Of a DNA stretch of 64,000 nt, positions 47,701 through 59,313 are shown piece by piece. How positions within the stretch are numbered: the stretch's first letter is position 1; the number at the start of each line of letters is the position of its first letter. The notes beneath the pieces were generated by a model. It was not told the DNA's origin. It worked only from the letters and a program-made list of their open reading frames with translations, and did not search any database. The stretch lies in the NCBI RefSeq assembly GCF_001672915.1, contig NZ_LZKR01000210.1:1-64000 (forward strand). Reading direction: 5' to 3'. Source of the DNA: Mycobacterium sp. 1245805.9 (GTDB taxonomy: Bacteria > Actinomycetota > Actinomycetes > Mycobacteriales > Mycobacteriaceae). The position numbers were made by a program, and so were the translations under genes.

Positions 47701-50700
47701 TTCGACCTCGGCGGGGATTCGCTGTCGGCCGTGCGCCTGGTGGCCGCGGTCAACAGCGGCCTGGATGCCGGTCTTTCGGTGCGCACCTTGTTCGAGGCGC
47801 CCACGGTCGCCCAGTTGGCGACCCGCATCGGCGGCGACGAGGCCCGGCTGGAGCCGCTGCTGCCGTTCGCGGCCGTCGAGCGGCCCGACGTGATCCCGCT
47901 GTCGTTCGCCCAGAGCCGGTTGTGGTTCATCGACCAGTTCCAGGGCCCGTCGACGATCTACAACATGGCGGTCGCCCTGCGGCTGCGAGGGCGGATGGAT
48001 GCCCTCGACGAAGAGGCGCTGGGCGCGGCGCTCACCGACGTGGTGGTCCGCCAGGAGAGCCTGCGCACGCTGTTCGCCGCGCACGACGGCATACCGCGTC
48101 AGCTGGTCGTGCCCCCCGAGCGGGCCGACTTCGGTTGGGCCGTCGTCGACGCCGCCGGCTGGTCGGAAAGCCGGCTGGCCGAGGCCTTCGACGCCGTGGC
48201 CCACCATCACTTCGACCTGGCGGCCGAGATCCCCATCCGGGCAAGGCTTTTCCGGATTTCCGACGACGAACACGTGCTGGTGGCCGTGGTGCACCACATC
48301 GCCGCCGACGGCGCGTCGATCACCCCGCTGGTACGGGATCTCGGGGTGGCCTACGCCAGCCGCCGGGTGGGCCAGGCCCCCGACTGGGCCGATCTGGCGG
48401 TGCAGTACGCCGACTACACGCTGTGGCAGCGCGCGCAGCTCGGCGACCTCAGCGACGGCGACAGCCGCATCGCCGCGCAGTTGGCCTACTGGCAGGAGGC
48501 CCTGGCCGGGATGCCGGAGCACCTGCAGCTGCCCACCGATCGGCCGTACCCGCCGGTCGCGGACTACCGCGGCGCGAGCGTGTCGGTCAACTGGCCCGCC
48601 GAGCTGCAGCAGCAGGTCGCCCGGGTGGCCCGGGAACACAACGCCACCACCTTCATGGTGATGCAGGCCGCCATGGCCGTGCTGCTGGCTAAGCTCAGCG
48701 CGAGTTCCGATGTGTCCGTTGGGTTTCCGATCGCCGGGCGCGGCGACCCCGCGCTCGACGACCTGGTGGGCTTCTTCGTCAACACCTTGGTGTTGCGGGT
48801 CGACCTGGCCGGCGATCCCAGCGTCGCCGACCTACTCGCCCAGGTGCGCGCGCGCAGCCTCGCCGCGTACGAGCACCAAGACGTGCCCTTCGAGGTCCTG
48901 GTGGAAAGGCTCAACCCGACCCGCAGCCTGACCCACCACCCGCTGGTCCAGGTGATGCTGGCCTGGCAGAGCGGGCAGGGGCAGGGCACGAGCGGCCCCG
49001 CCGCCGGGCTGGCCCTGGGTGGCCTGCAGGCCACGCCGCTGCCGCTGGACACCCGGACCGCGCGCACCGACCTGGCGTTCTCGCTGGGGGAGACGTGGAC
49101 CGACGCCGGTGAGCCCGCCGGCATCGCCGGGTCGGTGGAATTCCGGACCGACGTGTTCGACGCCGCCAGCATCGAAACGCTGACCGAGCGACTCCAGCGG
49201 GTGCTGGCCGCGATGACGGCGGATCCGGGGCGGCGGCTGTCGTCGGTGGACCTGCTCGACGAGGCCGAGCACGCCCGCCTCGACGAGGTCGGCAACCGCG
49301 CGGTCCTGACCCGTCCCGCGCCGGCCGCGGTGTCGGTGCCGGAGCTGTTCGCCGCGCAGGTGGCCCACGCCCCGGAGGCGCCGGCGGTGACCTTCGCGGG
49401 CCGGTCGATGACCTACCGCGAACTCGACGAGGCCGCTAATCGCTTCGCGCACTTGCTGTCCGGCCACGGCGTCGGCCCCGGCGCGTGTGTGGCGTTGCTG
49501 CTGGAGCGCTCGGCCCAGGCCGTCGTGGCCATGCTGGCGGCGCTGAAGGCCGGGGCGGCCTACCTGGCCATCGACCCGGCGCTGCCCGCGACCCGGATCG
49601 GCTTCATGCTGGACGACGCCGCGCCCGTCGCCGCGGTCACCACCGCCGGGCTGGCCGACCGACTCGACGGGCGGGACCTAACCGTCATCGAAATCAGCGA
49701 TATAGAGGCCCCCGCCGCCGCGGACCAGCCGGCCACCGCGCTGCCGGCGCCGTCGGCCGACGACATCGCGTACCTGATCTACACCTCGGGGACCACCGGG
49801 ACGCCCAAGGGCGTGGCGATCGCCCACCGTAACCTGGTCCACCTGGCGCAGTCGGCGCACCCGGCGCTGCCGGCGACGCAGGTGTGGACGCAATGCCACT
49901 CCTACGCGTTCGACTTCTCGGTCTGGGAGATCTGGGCCGCGCTGCTCGGCGGCGGGCGGCTGGTGGTGGTGCCCCCGTCCGTCGTCGCCTCGCCCGACGA
50001 CTTCCACGACCTGCTGGCCGCCGAACGGGTCAGCGTGCTCACCCAAACCCCGTCGGCGGTGGCCGCGCTGTCGCCGCACCGGTTGGAGTCCGAGGCGGTG
50101 CTGCTCGGCGGCGAGGCGTGCTCGGCCGAGGTGGTGGACCAGTGGGCGCCCGGGCGGGTGGTGGTCAACGCCTACGGGCCGACCGAGGCCACGGTGTACG
50201 CCTCGATGAGCGCGCCGCTGCGGGCGGGGTCCGGGGCGGCCCCGATCGGTGCGCCCGTGTCGACGGCGGCGCTGTTCGTGCTGGACGAGTCGCTGCGGCG
50301 GGTGCCGGCCGGTGTGGTCGGGGAACTGTACGTGGCCGGCCGGGGCGTGGGCGTCGGATACGTCGGCCGCACCGGGCTGACCGCCTCGCGCTTCGTGGCC
50401 TGCCCGTTCGCCGGCGCGGAAGCGCCCGGGACCCGCATGTATCGCACCGGCGACCTGGTGCGGTGGCGCGCCGACGGGCAGCTGCAATATTTGGGCCGCG
50501 CCGACGAGCAGGTCAAGATCCGCGGCTACCGCATCGAACCGGGCGAGGTCCGGGCCGCGCTGGCCGCGCTGGACGGCGTGGAGCAGGCGGTGGTGGTCGC
50601 CCGCGAGGACCGCCCCGGCGACAAGCGCCTGGTCGGATACGTCACCGGCACCGCGGATCCGGCCGCGCTGCGATCCGCGTTGGCCGAGCGGTTGCCGGCC

Positions 50701-53700
50701 TACATGGTGCCGGCCGCGGTGGTGGCGCTGGACGCGTTGCCGCTGACGGTCAATGGCAAGCTCGACGCCAGGGCCCTGCCGGCCCCGGAGTACGAGGCCA
50801 CCGATCGTTACCGCGCGCCGAGCAACCCGGCCGAGGAGATCCTGGCCGGCATCTATGCCCAGGTGTTGGGTGTGGAACGGGTCGGGGTGGACGACTCGTT
50901 CTTCGACCTGGGTGGGGATTCGCTGTCGGCGATGCGCCTGGTCGCCGCGATCAACACCGGCCTGGGCACCGGCGTCGCGGTGCGCGCCGTGTTCGAGGCG
51001 CCCACGGTGGCCCAATTGGCGACGCGCCTGCACGGTGGCGAGGGCGGCCTGGACCCGTTGGTGGCCGTCGAGCGGCCCGCGGTGGTTCCGTTGTCGTTCG
51101 CCCAGCACCGGTTGTGGTTCATCGACCAGTTGCAGGGCCCGTCACCGGTCTACAACCTGGCGGTGGCGCTGCGGCTGCGCGGGCGGCTGGATGCCGACGC
51201 GTTCTGCGCGGCGCTGGCCGACGTGGTGGCCCGCCACGAAAGCCTGCGCACGCTGTTCGCCGCGCCCGACGGAATACCGCAACAGTTGGTGCTGCCCGCC
51301 GAGCGGGCCGACTTCGGCTGGGACGTGGTCGACGCGACCGCGTGGTCGCCGGGCCGGCTGCAGGGCGGCATCGAGGAGACGGCGCGGCACAGCTTCGATC
51401 TGGCGGCCGAGATCCCTTTGCGGGCAAGGCTTTTCCGCGTCGACGACGACGAACACGTGCTAGTCGCCGTGGTGCATCACATCGCCGCCGACGGCCTGTC
51501 GATCGCCCCGCTGGTGCGCGACATATCCGTCGCCTACGCCAGCCGCTGCGTCGGGCAGGCGCCCGGCTGGACGCCGTTGCCGGTGCAGTACGTCGACTAC
51601 ACGCTGTGGCAGCGCGCGCAGTTCGGCGATCTGAGCGACGAGGACAGTCCCATCGCCGCGCAGCTGGCGTACTGGCAGGAGGCCCTGGCGGGGATGCCCG
51701 AGCGGCTCGGGCTGCCCACCGACCGGCCCTACCCGCCGGTGGCCGACCAGCGGGGCGCCAGCGTGGTGCTGCACTGGCCCGTCGAGTTGCAGCGGCAGGT
51801 CGTGCGGGTGGCCCGCGAACACAACGCGACCAACTTCATGGTTATGCAGGCCGCGCTGGCCGTGCTGCTGGCCAAGCTCAGCGCGAGTTCCGATGTGGCG
51901 GTGGGCTTCCCGATCGGGGGACGCCGCGACCCCGCGCTCGACGAGTTGGTCGGTTTCTTCGTCAACACGTTGGTGCTGCGCGTGGACGTGGCGGGTGACC
52001 CGAGCGTCGCCGAGCTGCTGGCCCAGGTGCGGGCGCGCAGCCTGGCCGCCTACGAGCACCAGGACGTGCCCTTCGAGGTGGTCGTCGAGCGGCTGAACCC
52101 CACCCGATCGCTGACCCACCACCCGCTCGTCCAGGTGATGCTGGCCTGGCGGACCCTGCACGACACCGCCGGCGACCCGACCGCACGGTTCGCGGCGGGG
52201 GAGCTGGAGCTCACCCAGATGCCGGTGGACACCGGCACCGCCCGCATGGACCTGGCGCTGTCCCTGGAAGAGCACCTGGACGCGGACGGTGAGCCGGCCG
52301 GCATCGGCGGGGTGGTGGAATTCCGCACCGACGTGTTCGACGCGGCCACCATTGAAACGCTGATCGAGCGTTTGCAGCGCGTGTTGATCGAGATGACCAG
52401 CGACCCGACCCGGCGGCTGTCGTCGATCGGCGTGCTCGACGACGCCGAGCGAATCCGGTTGGAGGACTGGGGCAACCGGGCCGCGCTGACCCAGCCCGCG
52501 CGCCCGCCGGCGTCGATTCCGGAGCTGTTCGCCGCGCAGGTGGCGCGGGTGCCCGACGCGGCGGCGGTGACCTTCGAGGGCCGCTCGATGACCTACCGCG
52601 AGCTCGATGACGCGGCAAACCGGTTGGCGCGCCGGTTGGCCGGCGGGGGCGTGGGGCCGGGCCGGCGCGTGGCCCTGCTGCTGCCCCGATCGGCCGAAGC
52701 GATCGTCGCGATCCTGGCCGTGGTGAAGACCGGGGCGGCGTACGTGCCGATCGATCCGGCGGTCCCGGAGGCCCGGATGCGTTTCGTGCTCGGCGACGCC
52801 GCACCGGTCGCCGCGATCACCACCGCCGAGTACCGCCCGCGGCTGGACGGACACGACCTGCTGATCATCGACGTCCAAGACACCGACGACCCCGACCTTG
52901 GCACCTTGCGGCCGGTGGCGTGCCCGGACGACGTCGCCTACATCATCTACACCTCGGGCACGACCGGAACCCCCAAGGGGGTCGCGGTCCCGCATCGCAA
53001 CGTGACCCGGCTGCTGGACACGCTGGCCGGCGACATGGAGCTCGAGGGTCGGGTGTGGACGCAGTGCCATTCGCTGGCGTTCGACTTCTCGGTGTGGGAG
53101 ATCTGGGGCGCGCTGCTCTACGGCGGGCGCGTGGTGGTGGCGCCCGACTCGGTGGTGCGCTCGCCCGAAGACCTGCACGCGCTGCTGGTGACCGAACGGG
53201 TCAGCGTCCTGAGCCAGACGCCGTCGGCGTTCTACGCCCTGCAGGCCGCCGACGCGTTGCAGCCCGAGCTGGGGTCGCAGTTGGAGCTGGAGGCCGTCGT
53301 GTTCGGCGGCGAAGCGCTCGAACCGCAGCGGCTGCGCGCCTGGCTGGACAGCCACCCGGCCCGGCCCCGGCTGATCAACATGTACGGCATCACCGAGACG
53401 ACGGTGCACGCCTCGTTCCGGGAGATCGTCGCCGACGACGTCGACACCGCGGTGAGCCCCATCGGGGTGCCGCTGGCCCACCTGGGTTTCTTCGTGCTCG
53501 ACACCGCGTTGCAGCCCGTGCCCCCCGGTGTGGTCGGCGAGTTGTACGTCGCCGGCGCCGGGTTGGCGCACGGCTACATCGGCCGCGCGGGCCTGACCGG
53601 GACGCGGTTCGTCGCGTGCCCGTTCGGCGGGCCCGGGACACGCATGTATCGCACCGGCGACCTGATGAGCTGGGGCCCCGACGGGCAGCTGCGTTACATG

Positions 53701-56700
53701 GGACGGGCCGACGAGCAGGTCAAGATCCGCGGCTACCGCATCGAGCTGGGCGAGGTCCAGGCGACATTGAACGGCGTCGACGGCGTGCAGCAGGCGGTGG
53801 TGATCGCCCGCGAGGACCGCCCCGGCGACAAGCGGCTGGTGGGTTACGTGACCGGAACGGCGGATCCCGCCGAGGTGCGCGCCGCGCTGGCCGACCGGCT
53901 GCCGGCCTACATGGTGCCGGCCGCGGTCGTGGCGCTGGACGCGTTGCCGCTGACCGTCAACGGCAAACTCGACACCCGCGCCCTGCCGGCGCCGGAGTAC
54001 CAGGACGTCGATCACTACCGCGCCCCGGCCGACGCGGTTGAGGAGATCCTGGCCGGCATCTACGCCCAGGTGCTCGGGCTGGAGCGGGTCGGGGTCGAGG
54101 AGTCGTTCTTCGAACTCGGGGGCGACAGCATCCTGTCGATGCAGGTGGTGGCGCGGGCGCGCGCCGCCGGCGTGGTCGTTCGGCCGCGCGACATCTTCGT
54201 CGAGCAGACCGTGGCCAAGCTCGCCCGGGCGGCCGGCGTGGTCGCCGACGACGCCGACGTGATCGACGAGGGCGTCGGCACGGTGGTGGCCACGCCGATC
54301 ATGCGCTGGCTGCACGGTGTCGACGGGCCCGTCGACGAGTTCAACCAGACGGTGCTGGTGCAGGCCCCGGTGGGGGTGACGTCGTCCGACGTGGTGGCGG
54401 TGTTGCAGGCCCTGCTGGATCGGCACCCGACGTTGCGGCTGCGCGTCGACAGCGACAACACCGACGGCGCCGGCGGGTGGTCGGTGACGGTGCCCGAACC
54501 CGGTGCGGTGGACGCGCGCGGGTGCCTGCAGACGGTGGACATCCTGTCCGACGACGCGGTCATCGCGGCGCGGTCGCGGTTGAACCCGTCGGCCGGGGTG
54601 ATGCTGAGCGCGCTGTGGGCGGCCCCCACCGGGCAGCTGCTGTTAATCGTCCACCATCTGGCGGTCGACGGCGTGTCGTGGCGGATCCTGCTCGAGGACC
54701 TCAACCTCGCCTGGGCGCAGCACCGCGGCGGGCAGCAGGTGGTGTTGCCGGCGCCGCGGACGTCGTTCGCCCGGTGGGCGGCGCTGCTGGCCGAGCACGC
54801 CCACCACCCCGGGGTGGTGGAACAGGCGCGCGCGTGGCGGCAGATCGCCGCGCTGCCCGCGGAGTTGCCGGCGGTGCAACCCGCGGTGGACACCTACGCG
54901 ACCGCGGGGAACCTGTCGGTGGAGCTGGACGCCGAGACGACCCGGATGCTGCTCGGCGAGGTGCCGGCGGCGTTCCACGCCGGGATCCACGAGATCTTGT
55001 TGATCGCGTTCGCCTTGGCGTGTGCCGAGTTCTTGGGCAGCGGCGCCGCGCCGATCGTCATCGATGCGGAGGGCCACGGGCGCCAGGAGGAGCTGGACCC
55101 CCGCGTCGACCTGTCCCGCACGGTGGGATGGTTCACCACCAAGTACCCCGTGGCGCTCGCGGTGGGCGGGCTGGACTGGGCGCAGGTCCTGGCCGGTGAC
55201 GCCGGGCTGGGCGCGGTGATCAAAGACGCCAAGGAGCAGCTTCGCGCCCTGCCGGACGGCCTGACCTACGGGATGCTGCGCTACCTGAACAGCGACGTCG
55301 ACCTGGAGGGGCCCGACCCGACCATCGGGTTCAACTACCTCGGGCGGCTGGGCGCCGCGGCGACCGAGGTGTCCGGCGACATCTGGGAGATCCGCCAGGA
55401 CGGCTGGGCGGTGACCGGCGTTGCCGCGGCGACGCCAATGCCGCTCATGCACACCGTGGAGCTCAACGCGGGCACCCTGGACGCCGACACCGGTCCGCGC
55501 CTGCGCGCGGGCTGGACGTGGGCCCCCTCGGCCCTGGATCAGGCGCGGGTCAGCCGGCTGAGCCGGTTGTGGTTCGACGCGCTGGCCGGCATCTGCGCGC
55601 ACGTGCGCGGCGGCGGGGGCGGGTTGACGCCGTCGGACATCGCGCCCGCCCGGCTGAGCCAGCTGCAGATCGACGAGCTGGCGCGGCAATACCGCATCGC
55701 CGACGTGCTGCCGCTGACCCCGCTGCAGCAGGGCCTGCTGTTCCACGCCAGCACCGCCCAGGGCGGCGACGACGTGTACGCGGTGCAGCTCGACGTCACG
55801 CTGAGCGGCCGGCTCGACCAGCACCGCCTGCGCGACGCCGTGCACACCGTGGTCGCCCGCCACCCCAACCTCGCGGCCCGCTTCAGCGCGCGGTTCGACC
55901 AGCCGGTGCAGATCATCCCGGCCGACCCCGTGGTGCCCTGGCGCTACCTCGACCTCAGCGGGGGCGATGCGGACCTCGACGAGCAGATCCAGCAGGTGTG
56001 CGCCACCGAACGCGCCGCGGTCTACGACCTGGCCGACCATCCGGCCCTGCGGGTCGCGCTCATCCGCACCGCCCAGGACCGGCACCGGTTCGTGCTGACC
56101 AACCACCACATCGTGCTCGACGGATGGTCGCTGCCGATCCTGCTGGGCGAGCTGTTCGCCAGCTATTACGGGCAGCGGCTGCCAGCGGCGGGGTCGTATC
56201 GCCGGTTCGTGTCCTGGTTGGCCGGCCGTGACGTCGAAGGCGCCCGCGCGGTGTGGCGGGAGATATTCGCCGGCTTCGCCGCCCCCACCCTGGTCGGGCC
56301 GCCGGATTGGTTCGGGCTGGGCCGGCGGGGCGTCGCGTCGTTCCGGGTGCCCGAAGAGACCACCCGGGCGCTCGGCGAGTTGGCGCGCACGCGGCACACC
56401 ACCGTGAGCACCGTGCTGCAGGCCGCCTGGGCGCAGCTGCTGACGTGGCTGACCGGCCAGCGCGACGTCGCCTTCGGCGCTGTGGTCTCCGGGCGGCCGG
56501 CCGAGGTGCCCGGCGCGGACTCGATGGTGGGCCTGTTCATCAACACCGTGCCGGTCCGGGCGACCATCACGGGGGAGACCGCCACCATCGACCTGCTGGA
56601 TCAACTGCAGGGCGAACACAACCGCACGCTGGACCACCAGCACCTGGCGCTGAGCGAAGTCCACCGCGTCACCGGCCACGCACGGCTCTTCGACACCGTT

Positions 56701-57330
56701 TTCGTCTACGAGAACTACCCCGCCGACGCCGCCGCGTTGTCGGGGACCGACGGGTTGGCCGTCACCGAGATCGCCAACCGCGACTACTACCACTACCCCC
56801 TCACCGTCCAGGCGCTGCCGGGCCGAGAGCTGGAGCTGCAAGTCCAATTCCGCGCCGACGTTTTCTCTCCGGCCGACATCGACGCGCTGATCGAGCGATT
56901 CCAGGAAACGCTGGTCGCCATGATCACCGACCCGACGCGACCGCTGGCGCCGATCGATGTGCGCGACGAGGGGAAGCACGCGCGCCCGGACCTGTCGAGC
57001 TACTCCGCAGCGCCGGCGGTGTCAGTGCCCGAACACAACCACCACAACGGGAACGGCCACCATGCCCCGGCCAGCCTGGTCGAACAGATCTTGACCGGCA
57101 TCTACGCGCAGGTGCTCGGGGTCAATCACGTCGGCATCGACGAGTCGTTCTTCGACCTCGGCGGGGACTCCCTCGCCGCGATGCGGGCCACCGCCACGAT
57201 CAACACGGCGCTGGACGCCAACCTCGAGGTGACCGCCCTGTTCGAGGCCCCGACCGTCAGACGGTTGAGCCAGCGGCTGGGCGGACATGCCCACTCGGTC
57301 GAAGAGGTTCCGGTCATTCCGGACCTCTAG
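44722..57330 (+). CDS. NRPS, three elongation modules and a terminal C-T didomain: C-A-T-C-A-T-C-A-T-E-C-T
   Basis: This is a 4202-aa synthetase. C1 (1-430, HHIVMDGWS) follows an E domain and is of the D-donor type. A1 is at about 454-945, T1 near 990, C2 (from about 1054, HHIAADGAS), A2 (about 1538-2000), T2 near 2055, C3 (from about 2120, HHIAADGLS), A3 (about 2597-3080), T3 near 3125, E (about 3188-3650, [10 protein letters not shown]) and C4 (about 3656-4076, HHIVLDGWS). A His/Asn-rich linker ([11 protein letters not shown]) then leads to T4 (Ser near 4150 in LGGDSLAAM). By-eye codes: A1 and A3 D-F-W-S-V-G-M-V-H-K, a Thr code; A2 D-F-W-S-L-G-A-V-Y-K, unassigned. No fifth A domain, no thioesterase and no reductase exist; known GPL Mps2 ends in a reductase. 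How the chain is released is open. Confidence 0.94.
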   Translation: MRIADVLPLTPLQQGLWFHAITAQGGDDIYSVQLEIALSGPLDQDRLRDAVLAVVTRHPNLAARFSDKFDQPVQIIPADPVVPWRYVDLRGGGPDLDDQIRQVCAAERAAVCNLTNQPAFRAALIGIGDDAHRLVLTNHHIVMDGWSLPILLGEIFASYHGQWLPAAAKYRSFVTWLTGRDLDAARDAWGEVLAGFDTPTLIAPPGRLGLGPRGVASFQVPEPTTRALGELARASHTTVSTVVQAAWAQLLMWLTGRHDVAFGTTVSGRPPEVPGADTMVGLFINTVPVRASITADTTTTDLLDQLQDAYNGTLDHQHLALSELHRITGQDQLFDTMFVYENYPLDAAALSGGHGDQGLAITDFTHHESNHYPLAVQAMPGTEMGLRVEFDTDVYDAADIETLIERFKRVLAAMTADPGRRLSSMDVLDPAEHAQLQRWGNRAGLTQPMGVPVSIPVLFGAQVARTPEAVAISEGGRSWTYREVKQAANRLAHLLAGRGVGPGQRVALLLPRSADAVVAMLAVLKTGAAYVPIDPTVPVARMGFVLDDAAPIAVITTAGLADRLDGRDIAVIDVHDPAVDREPSTPLPAPAPDDVAYLIYTSGTTGTPKGVAIPHRNVTRLLETLDVDLELAGQVWSQCHSLAFDFSVWEIWGALLYGGRLVIVPDSVVRSPQDLHALLVAEQVTVLSQTPSAFYALQTADAAQPEPEPRLKLEAVVFGGEALEPQRLRGWLDNHPGLPRLINMYGITETTVHASFREIVAGDVDSLASPIGVPLAHLGFFVLDGWLRPVPAGVVGELYVAGAGVADGYVGRPALSSTRFVACPFGEPGQRMYRTGDLVWWGADGQLRYVGRADKQVKIRGYRIELGEIQAALSALDGVKHAAVIAREDRPGDKRLVGYVTGSVDPVSFGASARAALAERLPAYMVPAAVMVIDELPLTVNGKLDTRALPAPEYQDGDHYRAPTTAVEELLAGIYAQVLGVEPPRLVGVDESFFDLGGDSLSAVRLVAAVNSGLDAGLSVRTLFEAPTVAQLATRIGGDEARLEPLLPFAAVERPDVIPLSFAQSRLWFIDQFQGPSTIYNMAVALRLRGRMDALDEEALGAALTDVVVRQESLRTLFAAHDGIPRQLVVPPERADFGWAVVDAAGWSESRLAEAFDAVAHHHFDLAAEIPIRARLFRISDDEHVLVAVVHHIAADGASITPLVRDLGVAYASRRVGQAPDWADLAVQYADYTLWQRAQLGDLSDGDSRIAAQLAYWQEALAGMPEHLQLPTDRPYPPVADYRGASVSVNWPAELQQQVARVAREHNATTFMVMQAAMAVLLAKLSASSDVSVGFPIAGRGDPALDDLVGFFVNTLVLRVDLAGDPSVADLLAQVRARSLAAYEHQDVPFEVLVERLNPTRSLTHHPLVQVMLAWQSGQGQGTSGPAAGLALGGLQATPLPLDTRTARTDLAFSLGETWTDAGEPAGIAGSVEFRTDVFDAASIETLTERLQRVLAAMTADPGRRLSSVDLLDEAEHARLDEVGNRAVLTRPAPAAVSVPELFAAQVAHAPEAPAVTFAGRSMTYRELDEAANRFAHLLSGHGVGPGACVALLLERSAQAVVAMLAALKAGAAYLAIDPALPATRIGFMLDDAAPVAAVTTAGLADRLDGRDLTVIEISDIEAPAAADQPATALPAPSADDIAYLIYTSGTTGTPKGVAIAHRNLVHLAQSAHPALPATQVWTQCHSYAFDFSVWEIWAALLGGGRLVVVPPSVVASPDDFHDLLAAERVSVLTQTPSAVAALSPHRLESEAVLLGGEACSAEVVDQWAPGRVVVNAYGPTEATVYASMSAPLRAGSGAAPIGAPVSTAALFVLDESLRRVPAGVVGELYVAGRGVGVGYVGRTGLTASRFVACPFAGAEAPGTRMYRTGDLVRWRADGQLQYLGRADEQVKIRGYRIEPGEVRAALAALDGVEQAVVVAREDRPGDKRLVGYVTGTADPAALRSALAERLPAYMVPAAVVALDALPLTVNGKLDARALPAPEYEATDRYRAPSNPAEEILAGIYAQVLGVERVGVDDSFFDLGGDSLSAMRLVAAINTGLGTGVAVRAVFEAPTVAQLATRLHGGEGGLDPLVAVERPAVVPLSFAQHRLWFIDQLQGPSPVYNLAVALRLRGRLDADAFCAALADVVARHESLRTLFAAPDGIPQQLVLPAERADFGWDVVDATAWSPGRLQGGIEETARHSFDLAAEIPLRARLFRVDDDEHVLVAVVHHIAADGLSIAPLVRDISVAYASRCVGQAPGWTPLPVQYVDYTLWQRAQFGDLSDEDSPIAAQLAYWQEALAGMPERLGLPTDRPYPPVADQRGASVVLHWPVELQRQVVRVAREHNATNFMVMQAALAVLLAKLSASSDVAVGFPIGGRRDPALDELVGFFVNTLVLRVDVAGDPSVAELLAQVRARSLAAYEHQDVPFEVVVERLNPTRSLTHHPLVQVMLAWRTLHDTAGDPTARFAAGELELTQMPVDTGTARMDLALSLEEHLDADGEPAGIGGVVEFRTDVFDAATIETLIERLQRVLIEMTSDPTRRLSSIGVLDDAERIRLEDWGNRAALTQPARPPASIPELFAAQVARVPDAAAVTFEGRSMTYRELDDAANRLARRLAGGGVGPGRRVALLLPRSAEAIVAILAVVKTGAAYVPIDPAVPEARMRFVLGDAAPVAAITTAEYRPRLDGHDLLIIDVQDTDDPDLGTLRPVACPDDVAYIIYTSGTTGTPKGVAVPHRNVTRLLDTLAGDMELEGRVWTQCHSLAFDFSVWEIWGALLYGGRVVVAPDSVVRSPEDLHALLVTERVSVLSQTPSAFYALQAADALQPELGSQLELEAVVFGGEALEPQRLRAWLDSHPARPRLINMYGITETTVHASFREIVADDVDTAVSPIGVPLAHLGFFVLDTALQPVPPGVVGELYVAGAGLAHGYIGRAGLTGTRFVACPFGGPGTRMYRTGDLMSWGPDGQLRYMGRADEQVKIRGYRIELGEVQATLNGVDGVQQAVVIAREDRPGDKRLVGYVTGTADPAEVRAALADRLPAYMVPAAVVALDALPLTVNGKLDTRALPAPEYQDVDHYRAPADAVEEILAGIYAQVLGLERVGVEESFFELGGDSILSMQVVARARAAGVVVRPRDIFVEQTVAKLARAAGVVADDADVIDEGVGTVVATPIMRWLHGVDGPVDEFNQTVLVQAPVGVTSSDVVAVLQALLDRHPTLRLRVDSDNTDGAGGWSVTVPEPGAVDARGCLQTVDILSDDAVIAARSRLNPSAGVMLSALWAAPTGQLLLIVHHLAVDGVSWRILLEDLNLAWAQHRGGQQVVLPAPRTSFARWAALLAEHAHHPGVVEQARAWRQIAALPAELPAVQPAVDTYATAGNLSVELDAETTRMLLGEVPAAFHAGIHEILLIAFALACAEFLGSGAAPIVIDAEGHGRQEELDPRVDLSRTVGWFTTKYPVALAVGGLDWAQVLAGDAGLGAVIKDAKEQLRALPDGLTYGMLRYLNSDVDLEGPDPTIGFNYLGRLGAAATEVSGDIWEIRQDGWAVTGVAAATPMPLMHTVELNAGTLDADTGPRLRAGWTWAPSALDQARVSRLSRLWFDALAGICAHVRGGGGGLTPSDIAPARLSQLQIDELARQYRIADVLPLTPLQQGLLFHASTAQGGDDVYAVQLDVTLSGRLDQHRLRDAVHTVVARHPNLAARFSARFDQPVQIIPADPVVPWRYLDLSGGDADLDEQIQQVCATERAAVYDLADHPALRVALIRTAQDRHRFVLTNHHIVLDGWSLPILLGELFASYYGQRLPAAGSYRRFVSWLAGRDVEGARAVWREIFAGFAAPTLVGPPDWFGLGRRGVASFRVPEETTRALGELARTRHTTVSTVLQAAWAQLLTWLTGQRDVAFGAVVSGRPAEVPGADSMVGLFINTVPVRATITGETATIDLLDQLQGEHNRTLDHQHLALSEVHRVTGHARLFDTVFVYENYPADAAALSGTDGLAVTEIANRDYYHYPLTVQALPGRELELQVQFRADVFSPADIDALIERFQETLVAMITDPTRPLAPIDVRDEGKHARPDLSSYSAAPAVSVPEHNHHNGNGHHAPASLVEQILTGIYAQVLGVNHVGIDESFFDLGGDSLAAMRATATINTALDANLEVTALFEAPTVRRLSQRLGGHAHSVEEVPVIPDL

Positions 57331-57343
57331 AACCGCGCGGCTG

Positions 57344-58018
57344 CTACCACATGGACGGCACTAGCCGGTAGCGAACCTTCTGCGTGTACTCGCGGTATCC
57401 GTCCAGCTCCTTCTGCAGCAGCTTCTCCTCGTCGCTGATGCGCGAAGCCAGCACGAGCAGGCCGGGAACCACGAAGACCAGCCCCCAGTAAGACCCGAGC
57501 GCAAGGGGGATGCCGACCATCATGATCACGTTGCCGGTGTACATCGGATGCCGCACCAGCCCGTACAGCCCGCTCGAGACGACCTGTTGGCCCGACTGCA
57601 CCTGGACCGTCGCGGACGCGTAGCTGTTCTGGATGATCACCAGCGCCACCACGCCCAGGCCGACGGCGACCAGGACGTCTCCGAGCACGCAGACCGCCGT
57701 GGGCACCGGTGACCAGCCGAAGCGATGGTCAAGGGCGCTGACCACCACCATCGCCGCCAGCGACACGTACAAGCCGGCGATGATGACGCGCTGCGCCATC
57801 CGGGCCTCGGCCGCCGGGCCCCCACGCATCCGGGCCTCCAGCGCGGCGGGATTCATGCGCAGCAAGTAGACGGCGGGGATCCAGGCCGCGATGGCGACCA
57901 CCACGAGAAAAACCCATGCCTGCCAGTAATTGAATGTGCCCGCGGGAAAAAACAGCATGAGGCCGAACACGACGAACTCAACGACACCGAAGACGAGCAT
58001 CTTAGGAATGGTTTTCAC
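57344..58018 (-). CDS. ICMT-like integral membrane methyltransferase
   Basis: This 224-aa membrane protein belongs to the isoprenylcysteine carboxyl methyltransferase/PEMT-like family, whose members methylate carboxylates, thiols or amines of lipid substrates with SAM. Hydrophobic segments lie at about residues 8-28, 32-53, 78-98, 104-125 and 165-186. The C-terminal signature is complete: GLYGLVRHPMYTGN (SAM contact), then DEEKLLQKELDGYREY and VRYRLVP. The gene is convergent with the NRPS, with only 13 bp between the stops. Because the NRPS has no release domain, a free peptide carboxylate may arise; methyl esterification by this enzyme is an attractive but untested idea. It could equally be a housekeeping enzyme unrelated to the island. 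Confidence 0.87.
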   Translation of the reverse strand: MKTIPKMLVFGVVEFVVFGLMLFFPAGTFNYWQAWVFLVVVAIAAWIPAVYLLRMNPAALEARMRGGPAAEARMAQRVIIAGLYVSLAAMVVVSALDHRFGWSPVPTAVCVLGDVLVAVGLGVVALVIIQNSYASATVQVQSGQQVVSSGLYGLVRHPMYTGNVIMMVGIPLALGSYWGLVFVVPGLLVLASRISDEEKLLQKELDGYREYTQKVRYRLVPSMW

Positions 58019-58132
58019 CCATCCTCCTTCGTCGGCATACCAGCAGCACTGAAACTACCGTTGCCTACCCGGAGAATGTGCGCGATTCGTGATTGCGGCG
58101 CACGGCACCACCGACGGGCGGGTGCCTAAGGC

Positions 58133-58444
58133 TTAAGGGAGGAGGCGCTCACCCGGCAGCGACGATCCGCCTGCGGGCACCTGCGCGACCGGAAGGAACG
58201 CGAAATCACCTTTCGGCGGCATTGCGGGGGCGCATTCCCTGGGTGTGTCGAGGCAGGAACCGCCGCGCCGCAGCTTCTCGATCGCCGTGAGCACCTGGCG
58301 CCCCAACGCCATCTGGTACTCCCGCAGGTATTGCACGCGGCGCGGGTCATCCTCGGCCAAGTGGTGGGTAAGCGGGTGCTGCGTCTTCCAAACCGCGTCC
58401 TGGGCCGCTTCCCCCACGGCGACCAGAAAATCTTCCTCGTCCAT
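58133..58444 (-). CDS. Small hypothetical protein
   Basis: I do not recognise this 103-aa protein. It is soluble. The first 65 residues are predicted helical and charged (MDEEDFLVAVGEAAQDAVW...LREYQMALGRQVLTAIEKL). Two Cys (GSCLDTPREC) come next, and then a Pro/Gly-rich tail. ATG 58444 is preceded by GGGGGAG at very close spacing; the frame stays open 22 codons further upstream, so a longer form is possible. It lies between the ICMT-like gene and a long gene-free region and has the same orientation as the former, 114 bp upstream of its start. Confidence 0.45.
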   Translation of the reverse strand: MDEEDFLVAVGEAAQDAVWKTQHPLTHHLAEDDPRRVQYLREYQMALGRQVLTAIEKLRRGGSCLDTPRECAPAMPPKGDFAFLPVAQVPAGGSSLPGERLLP

Positions 58445-59313
58445 GCTCCCCCAATCGCGCGCCACCGATCCAGTATCGGCAATTTTCCACCTGAAAGGGA
58501 GTTTTAGCAATTTTTGTCATGGCATTTCGCTATTAAACACCCGTCTAGTGAGAATGGATCCAGTAAACAATTTTCACGTCGGCAACTATCGGCCGGAAAT
58601 GACCGCTCGCACGGACATTACGAACCGATCCCCCTGCATAACATGGCATCCGGTACCAAGCTCGGCGCGCGGAAGGGTCGATGGTACGAGTCGTCGGCCT
58701 CGGGAGGGCAAATTCCTTCGGCGAGGCGCCGAATTGCCTGTAACGCAAATTAAGGTTTTCAGTTAGTTTGCCGACCCGGCGCCGAGGGCGACAGTAATTC
58801 GACTCCACCAGCCCGAACGGCCGGGGTGACACAGGCGCGGATCGGCGAGGGGAATTGCGGGCGGACGAAACCTCTGTCGCGAGGGTCGGGCCGGACAATC
58901 GCGCCGGACGGCCCGTCGGGGCCATCGCCCGGGCCGCCGGGCCCGGGCAGCCGCAACGTCGGCGCGCCTGTGCGGACTTTCGCCCGGAAACCGCGGAAGA
59001 TACGCAAAGTCGAGAATGCCGCGCCTAATCGTGATTTAGGATCGATTACGGCGGAATGGGATGAATGACGTTATGTGTGCCGATCATGACCGGGGTTGGC
59101 AACGGTGATCGCGCCGCGGTGGCGAGCGCGAACGCCGGGACGCCGCCTGAACGCCGCTCCCGACCCGCCCTCCGCAGGTGCGGAACACGACGAACGAAAT
59201 CTCGTGAAACGTTGTAAGGCACGTGTGCAACGGGATACGTTTTCACTTTCGTCAGTGGATGGTGATCGTCGTATCAAGGCCCGCGAGCCGGAGGCGGTCT
59301 TCGGAGGTCAGCG
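58445..59313. other. Gene-free region between the biosynthetic island and the bio locus
   Basis: No supported gene is seen in about 870 bp. The part from 58490 to 58780 is clearly richer in A/T than the rest of the window (for example TTAGCAATTTTTGTC and TAACGCAAATTAAGG), as often seen at insertion boundaries. From 58850 the sequence is GC-rich again with short palindromes (GGCCCGTCGGGGCC, CCCGGGCCGCCGGGCCCGGG). The end should hold the promoter of the PE_PGRS gene; CGGAGGTC at about 59301 is its ribosome-binding site. No tRNA, IS or att-like repeat pair was found. Confidence 0.55.

Noticed and set aside
57000-57330. Possible thioesterase or reductase at the NRPS C-terminus
   Set aside because: After C4 only a His/Asn-rich linker and one carrier domain (LGGDSLAAM) remain before the stop. 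There is no GxSxG hydrolase motif and no Rossmann motif.
1-57330. Assignment to a known species or to the M. xenopi serine-GPL pathway
   Set aside because: Tetrapeptide length and a D-residue at position 4 agree, but the Thr code at position 2 does not, and species cannot be decided from sequence features alone.
58511-59300. Small open frames (80-126 codons) in the gap before PE_PGRS
   Set aside because: They overlap each other on both strands, span the A/T-rich to GC-rich transition without a change in character, and have no start signals.
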